A DNA stretch of 64,000 nt from Branchiostoma floridae (Eukaryota > Chordata > Leptocardii > Amphioxiformes > Branchiostomatidae): the NCBI RefSeq assembly GCF_000003815.2, contig NC_049987.1, forward strand, positions 13,480,180-13,544,179. The letters run 5' to 3'. The notes beneath the pieces are model-generated. The model saw nothing but the letters and a program-made list of their open reading frames with translations. It did no database searches and had not been told where the DNA came from. Below are positions 42,379-54,660 of this stretch, in pieces; position 1 is the first letter of the stretch; every line of letters begins with the position of its first letter. The translations under genes and the position numbers were made by a program.

Positions 42379-45300
42379 GTGGTGTGATCTACTGTCTCTA
42401 GAGTTTTAACTCTTGAAGTAGCAATATCTGTAGTCACAACGCTTCCTCAAGGGGCCACACGTTATTATCGTTGCTGGTGGAAGGTTGTACGATAACTTAG
42501 ATGATTATTATCAGTATCAACTACCGGTATACCGTACATGCTTCTAAATCTATTTTCTGATATGGCATGAAAGAACCAGAACTTAGAGTTGATAGATCCT
42601 CGTTTCAATACTGTTCAGGTTTTTTTTTCATCTTTCCTTTGTTTCGCACCTTTCCTTTCTCACATTTCCATAAGTGTATACATAATGCTGTAACACCCAT
42701 ATTCCTGGAGTCCTCTACATTCGTTTTTCTTTTCATCTTGTAAGAAAACTTCGACATGACATAAATAGTACATCATTGAAACTGAGAATAACATTACGCC
42801 ATATTCAAATAGGTTACCTTCTTTCTAATGCGAGTTCCACCTACCTTCATTAAGCTAATGCTCTAGTCTCCAATTTCTAGCTCACGACACTAAAGCAGCT
42901 ATCATTTCTTTCAAAATGCTATAAGAAGCTAACGATACTCATCACCAAAAAGCTTTTCCCTGGAAGCCAACACCCACGTTTGTAAGTACTTGGAAATGAT
43001 CGGCTTTGTGTAAAGGAGTCTTGAGGCGACTAAGAAATTACCTCCGTCTTATCTTTCACAGTAGGTCTATAAACGGCTTCTTGGAACGGAGCCCGGAAAT
43101 CAAAAAGGATGCCTCCAATTTCCATCAATCTTCTTTTTGTAAGGTATGATACCTATCGTGTTGTCGTCTTAAGAAATTGAAATCTGCCATTTTTTCGTAT
43201 ACAGTTAACCTGAATCTATATACAAGTATGTTATCGTTACCTTTTTTTTGTCATATTGTATCCGAATGTCCCAGATTTGACTTTCTACTGAAATTCTATT
43301 TTTGGACACAGAAAGTAAAAGCGATCGCAATATCTTACTTATTTTAATAAGACGTCGGGTAGAGGAAATGTATGATGTTCTGTTGAAATATTCATATCAA
43401 GGCCACCCGTATAACCCGGAAATTGCAGGAAACACATCCATCACGACATATGTCCCCGTCTCCGGACATTTCCTTGACAAAACCAAGCTCGGGGTGTCGC
43501 GAGATCGCTGACCTCGATAAGCGAGACTGGAAAATTTAATCAGCGATAGATTGTTGGAAGCTATCCGTCTTCCTGGGATCAATGCCTGCCAGTTGAATGT
43601 CGCTCAGCCCGGCAAAACTGTTGCTGACTTCTAATTGACGTTATGTCATAATTACGCCATATTACATCATAATGATATAAAATTTTCAGGAATTATAAAA
43701 CTTAACAAGCACATCACCCCCTGCAAATTTGGTGATCGTACAACAAGCTGTTTTGAAATTATGAGGGGGGGCCAAATGAGCCTCCGCCCTCAGTCCAGGG
43801 AATGCCAAAAAAAGCCCAGTCTGGATAGGGTTAAACAACTTGAAGCTTTCAACCACTGTTATGGGTACTCACCGCCACCCAACTGTAGGGTAGCGGACAT
43901 AGAGTAGCGCCAAACGCAAAGAAATTCAAATTACAAAACCTAGTGGCCATCCCCACCACACCAAGAGCACCCATACTACCCACATCCTCAATTCAGTGAA
44001 CTTGACACGTAGTAGTAGCAATACTGTTATGAAATCACTTGCATAACTTTCTGACTAACTCATTTCGAGACGAAAATCAAGAGGGTTTCTACGTATATAT
44101 CCACCGACCTTCACCTAACAGAGACGGCGGGTGGTATAAACTTCTATTCACATTTTGTCCGTCACGTGTCTAACTGTCTTTTGTATTTTTCATTAGAGTG
44201 AGCTACCATGCTTATTCAGTCACACTTGAGGTCTCACAGCAGAATAATATAGTGGTCCTCCAGTGTTAGTTGTGCAAATTTACCCTACGATCGTTGACAA
44301 CGTATTTCACACGCCCCCCTCCCCAAGACTAGAGTAAACAGGTGCCGGGTGCAAACATCCCACCATTGCTGTGTACAGAAGTTATGTACGACCTCGTCCT
44401 TCAGGAAACCATTAACCTCCTTATCACCAAAACACATCTGCTAACGACGGATCTTTGCACGACACGGCCTACTCCACTTAGCCGACCTTTCATTACTTTT
44501 CTTTACTCATAGATGATTAAGATTAAACAGGTAACGTTAACGGCAATAGTGACTGTGCGACATGTGTAATTTAGTCACAGAGAAAAGACGAGCTGATAAA
44601 CAAAACAAATAACGACATTTCATTGTGTTTCTTTGTTGCGGGGAAAGCATAGACCATAATCACTTCTTAGTATATACGGTTAACTAGCACATTTCTTACA
44701 TAACGCTCCGCTGAACACATTTAGTAGAATGTCTTCATCTGAACATATACATATGCAGATGAGAATATAATTTAGGTTATGATAACATAAATAGTTGTGG
44801 TGGTATGAATAGACACTCCTTCATATACAAATGTGCCTAAAACCCATGTTCAGTTTTCGGAAAACAACCGTTGTCCTGATATTCGTTTAACAATCACGCT
44901 TGATTGTCGATTGGGAGTTTGAAATGACTGGTTTTTATTAACAATCTCTGTATGTTTGGTCAAAACCCTTCAACGCAGAACGACTGAGGTTCTTTTTGTA
45001 CGCAGAACGACTCTTTTTGTAAACAAAACACCTGCTTGCCGCTTGTCAGCAATGTCTGTCCATCCTTCTAGTCTATATTTGTGACGAAACCAAGCCGACA
45101 TAACTTACCTATTGTGCATATCAGTAGCTAATTCAAACGTCGAAACATCACAGCCGTTTAGAGTATAGATCATGTGCAACATGACAGATTTGAAAGACAA
45201 AACACTTCCTACCTGGCCAGATGACTCCCTTTCGACTTCCTCTTCAGTTCTTACCTTTCGATCAGAACCTGAATCTAAAACCAGCTATCGACTTTCTCCA

Positions 45301-46500
45301 AACCCAAGGCACGACCGTACAGCACTTCCTCCTGTAGCATACGCACGTACACAATGGTCGATAATAAAATAGTTTGCCCCCTACGTTGTTTGCTATGTCT
45401 TTAGGGGGCCGATCAGGAAGTACTTAAAGGGAGGGGCATTATTGGAAATTAACGGTACAAATTCTTTGTTCGGGAATGACGATTTAAATATTCGTGCATG
45501 CATCTTAAAAGTACATGAACTGTGTCTTTCACCACCCTTTACCCATTGTTTTTCAGTTCCAAGACTTTTCTCTCCTTCACCGCCAACATATATTGTCGGT
45601 CCCTTGGCAGGAGGTATATGACCGGTTTGTTCGAGCAAAGTTCATTTGGTTGGACCTGGCTGTTGGTACAAGGTGAACACGTTGACATGTAACGTTGTTT
45701 GCCGGTTATAGTTCACGTTTTCTCAAGCGTACAATGTGTACGGAGACCATCAGTCTAGGTACATTGGGGCAATTTGAACCTTTCTAGCTAAAATACGTTA
45801 CTGTATACACAACAATAAATCATGCGAAAGCGGTTTAGGAAACAAGGTGTCATTTATCACTAGGCTGTAGTCATCTAAATGGCAGGAGGTCATCGAAATA
45901 GAAGTGGTCATTTTTTTCTCGTGCGTCACTTTCCACACATGTCACAGGAAGTCCAAAAATAATGTACTTGTCTGATATGGGATCAAAAATTTAGAATCAT
46001 ATTGTCCTCGACTGTACGCTTGTATAGAATGTTTGGTTGTTGCCATCGGCGTAAATTGGTACTTTTGCATTTTATATGCACAAAAGAAAAAGAAATCATC
46101 AGGATTGGCTGACTACCTAACATTGATTTACGTTCTAACGTACTTCGCTAATCAAACAATCAGCCCCCTTTAACTGACCATCTGTCATTGGGCTGACATG
46201 TTGTCAAAACATGCATGCTGGCGAAACATCAGGTCACGATATCGTATTACGCATGGACAGACTTACATACTTAAGTAGCTTACGTTTGATTAGTTTCTTC
46301 CCTATTGACTAGTTACTTGACAACATAAATATTTATGGTTCTCCTGAAGACTGGAAAGAGATCTATTTGTAACAAAATTTTCATAAATATATTAACTTTA
46401 CAATACACAGCGTAAACAATAGACAAAGACGCAAGTTGTAGCCAGTCCGTAAAGTGTTTTGGTTTCCCAGAGAATGGTCATGGAAGATGAGGCAAGAAGT
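42379..46500. other. No gene recognised
   Basis: Scattered short frames only. Around 45280 and 45220 the minus strand offers donor-like GAAAG|GTAAGA and GCCAG|GTAGGA sites without any recognisable coding sequence, so untranslated exons are possible but unsupported. Confidence 0.3.
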
Positions 46501-46509
46501 CTGTTGGGC

Positions 46510-46790
46510 GGTTCCAATTGCACAGGTGCCCGTCAGGGATGTAGCCCCGGCCGGGCTCCGAAGCCACAAATTTGTCCCGGTTGACATGCCGGATACCGGG
46601 GGTACCCCTCGGTGCTCCCCAGGGGTAGGTCACGGCGTCTATTTGTTACCGGGTCCCGGGTTCAAACCGGTGCCCGGCCGGGCCCCAAAATACCCCGGAA
46701 CCCCAATGTGTCCTACGGGGCCACGTAAGGGGAACACCCGAAAGTGACCCAAAACAGCCCGTGAGCTGCCCGGAAGGGCCCCTTTTCCAA
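46510..46790. repeat. GC-rich foldback-like block
   Basis: An abrupt island of very high GC in AT-rich surroundings, dense in GGCCCGGCCGGG, ACCGGGTCCCGGG and CCCGGAAGGGGCCC-like palindromic words. TTCCAATTG at the left and CCAATTGG at the right may be inverted ends. The words resemble the ends of the MITE at 27104-27309. No coding signal is seen. Confidence 0.5.
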
Positions 46791-48864
46791 TTGGGACCTA
46801 AGCCTAAGTCTGTTCGCCAGACGCTCTTTTAGGTTTCAAGTCATACAGTTGGTAACTTAGTTCAATAAATATGCAAATGAGGTCTGGAGTTGCCTCTTTC
46901 TATACAAGTTATAGTATAAATAAACTGTGGAGTGATTAATTGGCACATTTACCTGGCCACTTAGAAAGGATCATATAGTATTATGCTGTTTCTCGAAACT
47001 TACTGAGACCGACCAGAAAGGGAAAGAGTAATACATGTATATTTGAATGTAGAAGAACACAGTACAATTGACTGTTGCACTTAAAAACTAAATTTTTACA
47101 CATAATTATTTTTTTCGATATTTGTAGATAGATATTAGAGGAAGAATGTAATATTTATTAATATTCAAAAAAACTCGTGGACAGATATAGGAGGAACATA
47201 TCGCAGATGTGCCAAACGTTTCAGTCTGGTCCATTTACTTCAGCTTCATTGTGTATTCATATATAGCTATGAAACTTCCCGATATCATAAATTCAAGATG
47301 CCATAAGACTATAATACAATGCGTTTAACGTATCTACAATGAAATGTTGGAAATGAAAAAGAAATGGCCCAGGAATGGTTTATTACACTGTCAGAATTGT
47401 GCGGTTGCACATAAAATGTCTCCGATTAATTCGAACGTTGTCATGCTACAAACGTCTCGTTTGTGGTCGGGTCGCACTTAGGTCCGCCCGTAAATTCCTG
47501 GAAATTGTGTCGTTGACATTGGGGTTACGGAGTTTCCTGGATCACCTTCTGTTGATGTGCAGTTTGCGGTTGGATATAAAGTGCACTAGAGAGAGGTAAT
47601 CTGAAGACCGACATAAAGTGTTGCCTTGAATGTGTAAATAGCCAAACCTTGGCCCAGAATGACAAAATTCTTTGTACACAACACAAGTGTTTCATTCAAG
47701 CGACGTTTCGGTGACCGTCTGTCACCTTTCTCCGGACAAATCTGACAGGATCTATTACAAACTGCAGGTAGGTGTCGCTTCTAACAGATGCGGTCCCAAA
47801 TGTAAAGTATTTAACAGTACGTAATTCACCTGGTGTAACCAGTGACTTACCAACCCACTCCTATCACCATTTAGAAGTCGTAATAAAGGTAGACCCAGTT
47901 TTGTAATTATTCATTTCTTGGCCATTGGTTATTGAGTGGCAGTGGAGAAGGCAGGATTTGGCAATGTCCTAAAAAATCTGATTAAGCGCACCGGTTCATC
48001 CCTATATTCATCTACATAAGTGCAGGGGTTTGACGCCTAATACTTCCCCATACACGGAATAGGATGACTTCTCCAAAATACATTCATGCCCGTCCTTGTA
48101 ACATCATTACAGAACTCCCCCGTGCTAGTCACTTAAAGAAAGAATGCGTCCGGTCCATTCTGCTATAATACAATCTAAAGCAAAAAGCAACCTACATACT
48201 GTATGATATTAGATCATGCTATCTCGACAAAGGAATCGACCTAGAAGAGATTAGCTTCTGAAAAAGTCAACCTTTTTAAGAATCATAGTATTGTTTGTAA
48301 TTAAATCATATGTGAGTTGCATTTGTCATCTTGACCTTTTGGGGATTTGCTTACGAGTATAATTGGCCATAATTTGGCACGTAAAATATGTACATCATTA
48401 CCAACAAATACCCAATAAAGAGCGGATGAGTTTTGCACCATTGTTCCCAACACTACATATGATATGAAATAAGCTATCTGCCGAAGAAATGTGTATACCT
48501 CCGAAGAAAAAGGGCTACCTTCCTTATAATTCTGAAGAGAGTACATCTATTTCAATGCATGAGACGGCACCCCCATGTCGGTTTTATGTACGGAGCTGAT
48601 TTCCCATTTAGTCCATGTTGATTGACAAAACGAAATGGTCATAAAGGAGGGTTCTGTGATGATGTCTTCTGATTTGTTTCAGCTGCCGGGGGAGATTCAA
48701 TCTCATGTTATTCCGCGTACAGCAAAATACTAAAATTCAGAGAATCACACTGGAAACACTGCGGCACAGATCACTTATAAATGTCGAACACTCGCAATAA
48801 GTGAAACCACAGAGCGCCATCCTTTTGACAACCCAGTAAAATATCAAATCATACGTATATATTG
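46791..48864. other. No gene recognised
   Basis: AT-rich. At 47701-47737 there is a compact palindromic phrase (GACGTTTCGGTGACCGTCTG then TCACCTTTC), a type of word I associate with dispersed invertebrate repeats. Nothing else could be supported. Confidence 0.3.
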
Positions 48865-48968
48865 TTCTCCAAGCAAGCGTTGGAAGGCAAAATCGTTTCT
48901 AGTGTTTCTGACAGAAACAGACAGCCTCAAAATTGTAACGATTTTGCCTCCCAACATCTGCTTGGAGA
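48865..48968. mobile_element. 104-bp MITE, TCTCCAAGCA family
   Basis: The left TTCTCCAAGCAAGCGTTGG, then AAGGCAAAATCGTT, is matched by right AACGATTTTGCCTCCCAACA, then TCTGCTTGGAGA. TIRs of about 32 bases cover most of the element. Related single ends occur at 19375 and near 54330 (CCCAATATCTGCTTGG). Confidence 0.75.
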
Positions 48969-49248
48969 TTAGCCATACATTGCGTAAATGTCCAGTAGCA
49001 GTTTGAAGGAATCATTACAACTGAAAACTGCTTATCATTACTTAATTAAAAAGGATAATTTGAAAGCCCATAGTAACACAAAGCACAACTAACAGTACTA
49101 AACTCATGGAATAAAAGACGACTGTTCTTCTTTTACTCGTATTCTATGGGAAAAGTAAGTACATGTACATGCGTGGTGTGCAAATATTAAGACAAAAAGA
49201 TCCATGTTTTTATAATCAACGAATATTTGCCCACGTACAATTACGAGC

Positions 49249-49292
49249 GAAACCGTTCAAACGAACGTTGGAAACCGTTCAAACGAACGTTT
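49249..49292 (+). repeat. Two tandem copies of a 22-bp unit
   Basis: GAAACCGTTCAAACGAACGT, then TG, occurs twice head to tail. The unit is partly self-complementary. Confidence 0.7.
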
Positions 49293-49440
49293 CTTGACCA
49301 TATATCAAATGACAACATACACTACCTTAAAGTGCCGTATATCAAAGACAAGCAAACAAATTTTACGCGCTCGCCTCTTTATTAATCTGGAGAGATCTCG
49401 TGTTGGGTTCGCCAAGTGTGAAAGAACAGCTGCAGGTCTA

Positions 49441-49880
49441 TTGCGCGGTGCGGGTGAGTTGTGGCACTGCTAGTCAAGAAATGGGGCGCCAAATTGCAGC
49501 TACGGTCGTAAACGGGGAGAAGGATTTGGAACCCTTTAGAAGAACCCCCGCGTTTTGACTACATTTCAACCAGCTTATCGTTTTCATCACCATTCAGTTT
49601 TGATGGAATATTTAAAGGTTACAAAGAAACAAGTTGCAACTCGCGGTTCGGGTGAGTTGTGGCAGCGCTAGTCAAGAAATGGCACGCCAGATTTCACCTA
49701 CAGTCATAACCGGGAGAGGATTGGGAACCCTTTAGGAGACCTCCCACATTTTAACTACATCTTTTAAGGTTATCGTTCTCGTCATTTAATTTAATTTTTG
49801 ATAGAGTATTTACAAAGGTGATGCACTTTCAGCAAAATTTGGCCGGGGGATTTTTTTTTTCAAAGAAACAATTTGCAACA
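49441..49880 (+). repeat. ~200-bp tandem duplication
   Basis: Copies start at 49441 and 49641. Shared phrases are GGGTGAGTTGTGGCA, GCTAGTCAAGAAATGG, GAACCCTTTAG and CAAAGAAACAA. The copies differ by about a fifth of positions by eye, so the duplication is not recent. Confidence 0.75.
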
Positions 49881-50466
49881 TCTAGGGAAAATGGTTCTAC
49901 ATTTTCTGCATTAAACCAGACAGAGTGCGAATATGTACATAACTGTCATCGAAGACTGAATGCACAAAATATAATGGTCGTACTACGCGTGGTTATAATA
50001 GTCTCTTAATTCGTGGGACAAACTACAAAGGTCCATCATACTCGACTCTCAGCGCCCACTAAAGTTAAACGCAATTCGAATACCAAACATAAATCAATGG
50101 TTTAACAGTTTACTACATCAACATTTAGTATGCTATTCGCATAGGTTGGCACTGGTATATGTGCTAGTGCCCTGTTTTTTATTTTTTCAGGGACCATAAT
50201 GTATTATTCAGTACGGCCGATTCCTTTCTCCATCTTTGCACCGTACATACCCACCCTCTGATAATGGTCTCCTCACATGCCGAATTCCTTCATATTTCTT
50301 CTACCATTAAGACGTAACCATTAAGACGCCGTGCTTTATGTATATGACGTGGGTCTAGCCAAGAGAAGCATGCTCCAATAAAACACATGTCCCTGTGGAC
50401 AGCTCCTCTTGTGTTAGCCTCAACTAATGAAAATTAGACCGTTAATATAGTTTGCATCGAACTTAC

Positions 50467-50640
50467 CTGCTTCCTACAGCTGTAAGGCCTTCTGCGAAAG
50501 GAGGTTGAATAGTAAATGAGGCTCACTGTACATTTAGATATCTTCCTGCGAAGCCTTTGAATTGTCTGCAACATCCGAAACTTACAAAATATCCCACATA
50601 GCAGTAGAGGAGCGTCCAACATCCACGTGCGCTTCTAACG
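50467..50640 (-). other. Possible 5' untranslated exon
   Basis: On the minus strand a strong donor, AAGCAG|GTAAGT, lies at 50467/50466, downstream of a CpG/CCAAT-containing patch. No extended coding frame ends at that donor. It is on the strand of the class C receptor, 11 kb upstream of its ATG, so it could be a leader exon of that gene. This is inference only. Confidence 0.25.
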
Positions 50641-50830
50641 GTTGAGAATTCAACACTGAATGAACAGCCAATCCTACCCAGACTTGCAGATGAGAGGGAA
50701 AATGAGTCGACCAATCAGAACCATTTTGCGGGTCACGTGTCCGCTTTTCCGAGAAAAGTCTCGTAATTGCGACCCAATTATCGCGAGAACGCCGTTTGGC
50801 ATTAGAGACGATACCCACTTCACCTTGGCG
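50641..50830 (-). promoter_or_regulatory. Candidate promoter patch
   Basis: Within 190 bases there are inverted CCAAT boxes (ATTGG at about 50673 and 50718 on the minus strand), a CACGTG E-box (about 50733), TCTCGCGATAA and several CpGs, in otherwise CpG-poor DNA. It sits directly upstream of the donor at 50467. Composition suggests a promoter; no start site can be assigned. Confidence 0.3.
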
Positions 50831-51956
50831 TTCGTGATACGGAATATCATATCAAGGAGGTTGAAAGATAAAGTCAGCCACTACTTTAGGATTCAAAATT
50901 GTGACATACATGTCCTTCACTGTCCCAGTCTCTGGCAGCCACTCATATTCATAGCCGTAATTTGGCAAACAAATCCCATTAACAATGACTCTAGTATGAT
51001 CGCTATTTTCTGTACATCATCGCTACTGGCAATTTAACAACTCTTTTTACTTTAGTTGAGATAGAGCAAGATGTATTCTTATATATTGTTTTCGGCCCAA
51101 TTTACACCAGCCTTGGCCTCAGGCAGGCAAAGGAACGTTCTCACCGATGAAACACCGGAAAGCCCTTATCACCATGCTATGTAAAGATAGCTGGCGGTTT
51201 GTGTAAGTGCTATATATTACATCATTTCTGATATGTACGGGAAGATAGTGAAGATAGTTTAAGGCGACGTTTTAAAACCGTTTATTCTACCATAAAAAGC
51301 TTTGTTATGCCTTGCGGCACGTATATAATTGTGGGCACTACAAACTCTAGACAATATATATATATGTATTTTTACCACAACGGTAGTTGATACGGGTGTA
51401 TGGTGTGATAGACGTCACAAGTGCTGTTAAACACACACCCTCTAAGATAAGGCAATTGGTTGTTTTGATAGCTTGTATTATGATAAAAGTTTGTGACTAA
51501 CTTTGTATCACGAGTAAGCTACATCAGAGGCTTGGAGTTCGAACACCCGCTTGAGCTCGCTGTTGTATTTGTCATTTTCGAAGGGGACTCAAAACCAGCA
51601 GTCCCGTATATTGGGGAGCATCTAGGTGTAGGCTTCAGGCGTCACCAACAAATGTATTGTCTATTGAGAAGAGAGGAGTACTATGGTTGAAAACGCATAC
51701 CGCATGCGTGACGTTATCATATTGCACTACTAGCTTAAGCCTAAGGTCAGTCGCTAGACCTTTTTAAGACACCCCATTTGGTCCAATGAGGAGATCTGAC
51801 ACTTGTTGCTCAGGATATGTGAGGTATATCCAATCAAACGTCCGCTTAGTAGGAGGAAGAGACAATAAGTCTCAGAAACCAACCCCTTCTTCCATATCAT
51901 CAAGAGGCACTTCAGGAAATCGATAAGACACGAAATAAGGCAGCGAAAGTACTTAC
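50831..51956. other. No gene recognised
   Basis: Short frames without family resemblance. A (TA)n-like run lies near 51350. Confidence 0.3.
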
Positions 51957-52076
51957 CCTCGGAACGTACCCGTTTGGGTTAATAAAACTGTTCCTGTAAT
52001 TCTGAGCCTGCTGAATCTCTCCATCTTCTTTCTTTTCATAATCTCCCTCCAGCACAGCTTCATTCACGTTAATCCA
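51957..52076 (-). CDS. Orphan coding exon, function unknown
   Basis: On the minus strand an acceptor-like ATGTCAG|TGG and a strong donor AGG|GTAAGT bound exactly 40 codons. The peptide reads WINVNEAVLEGDYEKKEDGE, then IQQAQNYRNSFINPNGYVPR. Its composition is that of a soluble, acidic, natural protein segment, and both alternative frames look unnatural. I do not recognise the family. Partner exons were not found: the next minus-strand candidates lie kilobases away. It could belong to an upstream gene, a nested gene, or be the relic of one. Confidence 0.45.
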
Positions 52077-53649
52077 CTGACATCGACTTCATCAGAACAA
52101 CAGATTATCGAGCAAAAGGTTATCAAACTGCCGTGAGCAAGACTCTTATAGAACAACCCCAGACATCGACTAGATAAGCATTATGAAACAGGAGGCACCC
52201 ATTCTGTATCACTATCAGTATCCGTATCTACATAGCCGGTATAACCGCCCTTCGGTGCAACACACCAGCCTCGCAGGTACGCGACGCGGCAGCAGCTGGT
52301 TATATTACACTGAACGACCCGTCACACCTAGCTTTTGCACATCTATCTGCAAATGCTCTTTAAAACTTTCCAACGTGCTTGGTGCCTAATGGTGGTTCAT
52401 GGTATTAATACATACATGTAAATGGCTTCGGACACTCTTCTTGGTAACCTCTGTAATTGGCCTTCTCTTCTAGGTACTTGATCCACGAATAGATCTCCTG
52501 ATGCTGTTATACCACCGTTGTTAATAGGTAAGCTCAATGACAGTATCCCCATCGATATTGGGGAAAGATAGTATGTCAGGCCTGTATAATAGCGCCAGGA
52601 GCCGTCGATATATATTTACCTCCGTGAATGTGGCTCACCACCGACGGGTATTTTTTGTGTGTGTGTGTGTGTTTTTTGTTGCGCTGTACGTTTTTAGGTT
52701 GCGTTGTACAACTCAAGAGTCTTTTGGTGGATTTGAATGAATTGGTCCCAAAGAAACATGGCGATTTTGCCCCCTAGCAGTATTTTCAGGTATTGCAGTA
52801 TTACAGGCCGACACCCGCTTCCTGAAAGCAATTTGGTACAGTCGATAGACAGTCGTACATACATACGTATGTAGGTCACTCTGAATTCAGGACACTCGCC
52901 ATGTATTGGCACTCGTGACAAGCTTTCACACCACTGTTGATAAAAAGTACATTGAAAGCGCCGGTCATTTTTGCAATGCACCTGCATTGACATTATCATA
53001 CCAAGACACGTTGTGCATATGGTCGTTGAGAAGGGATTTACGCTGTGGCTAACAGATCAATATCTACCTTAGCCCTGAGGACCATTATTGGTTGTAGTAA
53101 TCTTTCAAATGATCAGGAGAAACATACCTTCTTACCGGTGTATTGAGCTTCTCCGTGATAGTTTCGTCGTCACTTCGTGTTTTCTACTCGTGTGTCGATG
53201 TCGAACACAGTTTCTCAAGAGCGGTTAGAAGCCAGACAAAAGTTTAGCTTTGTAGATCCTACACAAACTTTCTTTCCGGCACATCTACGTATTAAATGTT
53301 GTGTTAAAGGTTATCATTGTGTATGTTTCATTTGATATTTTTAGTTCATTGACGTAAATGACGACAAATATTTGTATATCGGGACTACGTGTATGTTTTT
53401 GTCTTGGAAGAGGAATGTGTACTGCCATTGCCATTCATTTATGAATTAGCAGCACAACAGAAAAATGTTCAAAATAGAAGTAAACATATGGTAACGCCAT
53501 TTGATAAACTCTGATGATATCCAATTTTGTTTTGTTTGTGGTGCATTTATCGGACATTTTAGTGTATTGTTTTTAGGTCAACGTTTTGAACTGCAATTTA
53601 TTATCTAATGACGCATGGCCCTCGTTATGTGCGTTATACAGCATTCTTA
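52077..53649. other. No gene recognised
   Basis: It includes a short GT run near 52657-52670. No supported exon. Confidence 0.3.
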
Positions 53650-54310
53650 GCTTAATTACCTGCATGTATGCAGGTATGGTTTTGATGCTGGTGGGAACTT
53701 TTCGGTAGCCGGGGATGTAGGGCGCTGTATCTCGTGAACGGATGGTGCGAGCACGACGATTTTTGGTACGTGGGTTGGGGGTGGTAGCCTAACACTCAGG
53801 TTTGATTTTGGGCCTCCTGGCGTTTGAACTTGACATTGCAGGTGGCATTTTTGGTGTTTTGGGGGCACTTTTGGCGCTGTGTGTCCGGAACGATACGCGC
53901 GATTGCGACGATTTTTGGTGCATGGGTGGGGGGTTGTTGCCTGTTGCCTAGGATTGACTTTGGGCCTTGTCGCGTTTGAACTTGACCCGGCAGGTCGAAT
54001 TTTGTGTCCGAGAGGGGTGTTTCCGGAGTTATATCTTCTGAACGGCTGGTGCTGGCGCGATGATATTTGGCACATGTGTCGGCGGTGGCTGAATAATGCT
54101 CAATTTTGATTTTGGCGCCCTTGGTGCTTGAACTTGACATTTTAGGTTACCTTTTGTGCGGGCACGGGGCGTGCGCTGTATCTCCGGAACGCAAGGTACC
54201 ATTGTGTTGCTATTGGGTACGTGAGTTGTTTGTGGTGTTCTGGTGGTCAGGTTTGATTTTGGGCCTCCTAGTGCTTGAACTTGATACTGTATAGGTTGAC
54301 CCTGTTTTTG
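53650..54310 (+). repeat. Tandem array of a ~150-bp unit, four copies
   Basis: The phrase TTTGAACTTGAC or CTTGAACTTGA begins at about 53823, 53975, 54127 and 54275, spacings near 150. Each unit also has GCGCTGTATCTCSKGAACG-like, CGACGATTTTTGGTRCRTGG-like and GATTTTGGGCCTCC-like phrases. The units have diverged but keep length and order. Translations of several units contain LILGLLVLELD and TLGLVAFELD, so the unit may have coding history. It is GC-richer than its flanks. Confidence 0.8.
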
Positions 54311-54576
54311 TGTGGTTGGGGCATCCTCCCAATATCTGCTTGGTTTTAAAAACAGATTATGGTTGGGTGTAGAACCATCATCTGGCCTGGGCCACCTTCA
54401 ATGTATCAGGTTACTTAGTGGCACTGACAGTTTGCCAGATGACGGGAGTGTACAAGATTATATATCTGTTGGTCAGGTATAATTGGAGTTTGCTTATTAC
54501 TCTTTGTGGTGTTTCTAGAGCTGTATAGTACTGAGTTTTAAGTTTCGGTACAAGTTCCTTTACCCTGTTGGCAATC

Positions 54577-54660
54577 ATGGTTGAACTTGAACTTAAACAG
54601 AAGAAGATGCAATTTTCTAATGTGGAGGAGAACTGTATAGAGTGTGGGCATAAGAGAAAG
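54577..54660 (+). CDS. Possible small exon with a CxxCGH motif
   Basis: ATG at 54577 opens 28 codons that run to a good donor, AGAAAG|GTATGT. The peptide is MVELELKQKKMQFSNVEENC then IECGHKRK, containing a C-I-E-C-G-H zinc-binding-like group. A possible next exon follows CTATGGTACAG at 54793 and stays open to 55066, but that peptide is unlike a known domain. It directly follows the 150-bp array. Confidence 0.25.

Noticed and set aside
52474-52527. 54-base segment bounded by good + strand splice sites (CTTCTAG and ATAG|GTAAGC)
   Set aside because: The only open frame ends in TAA within it and the peptide is unremarkable; the splice-site match is likely chance.
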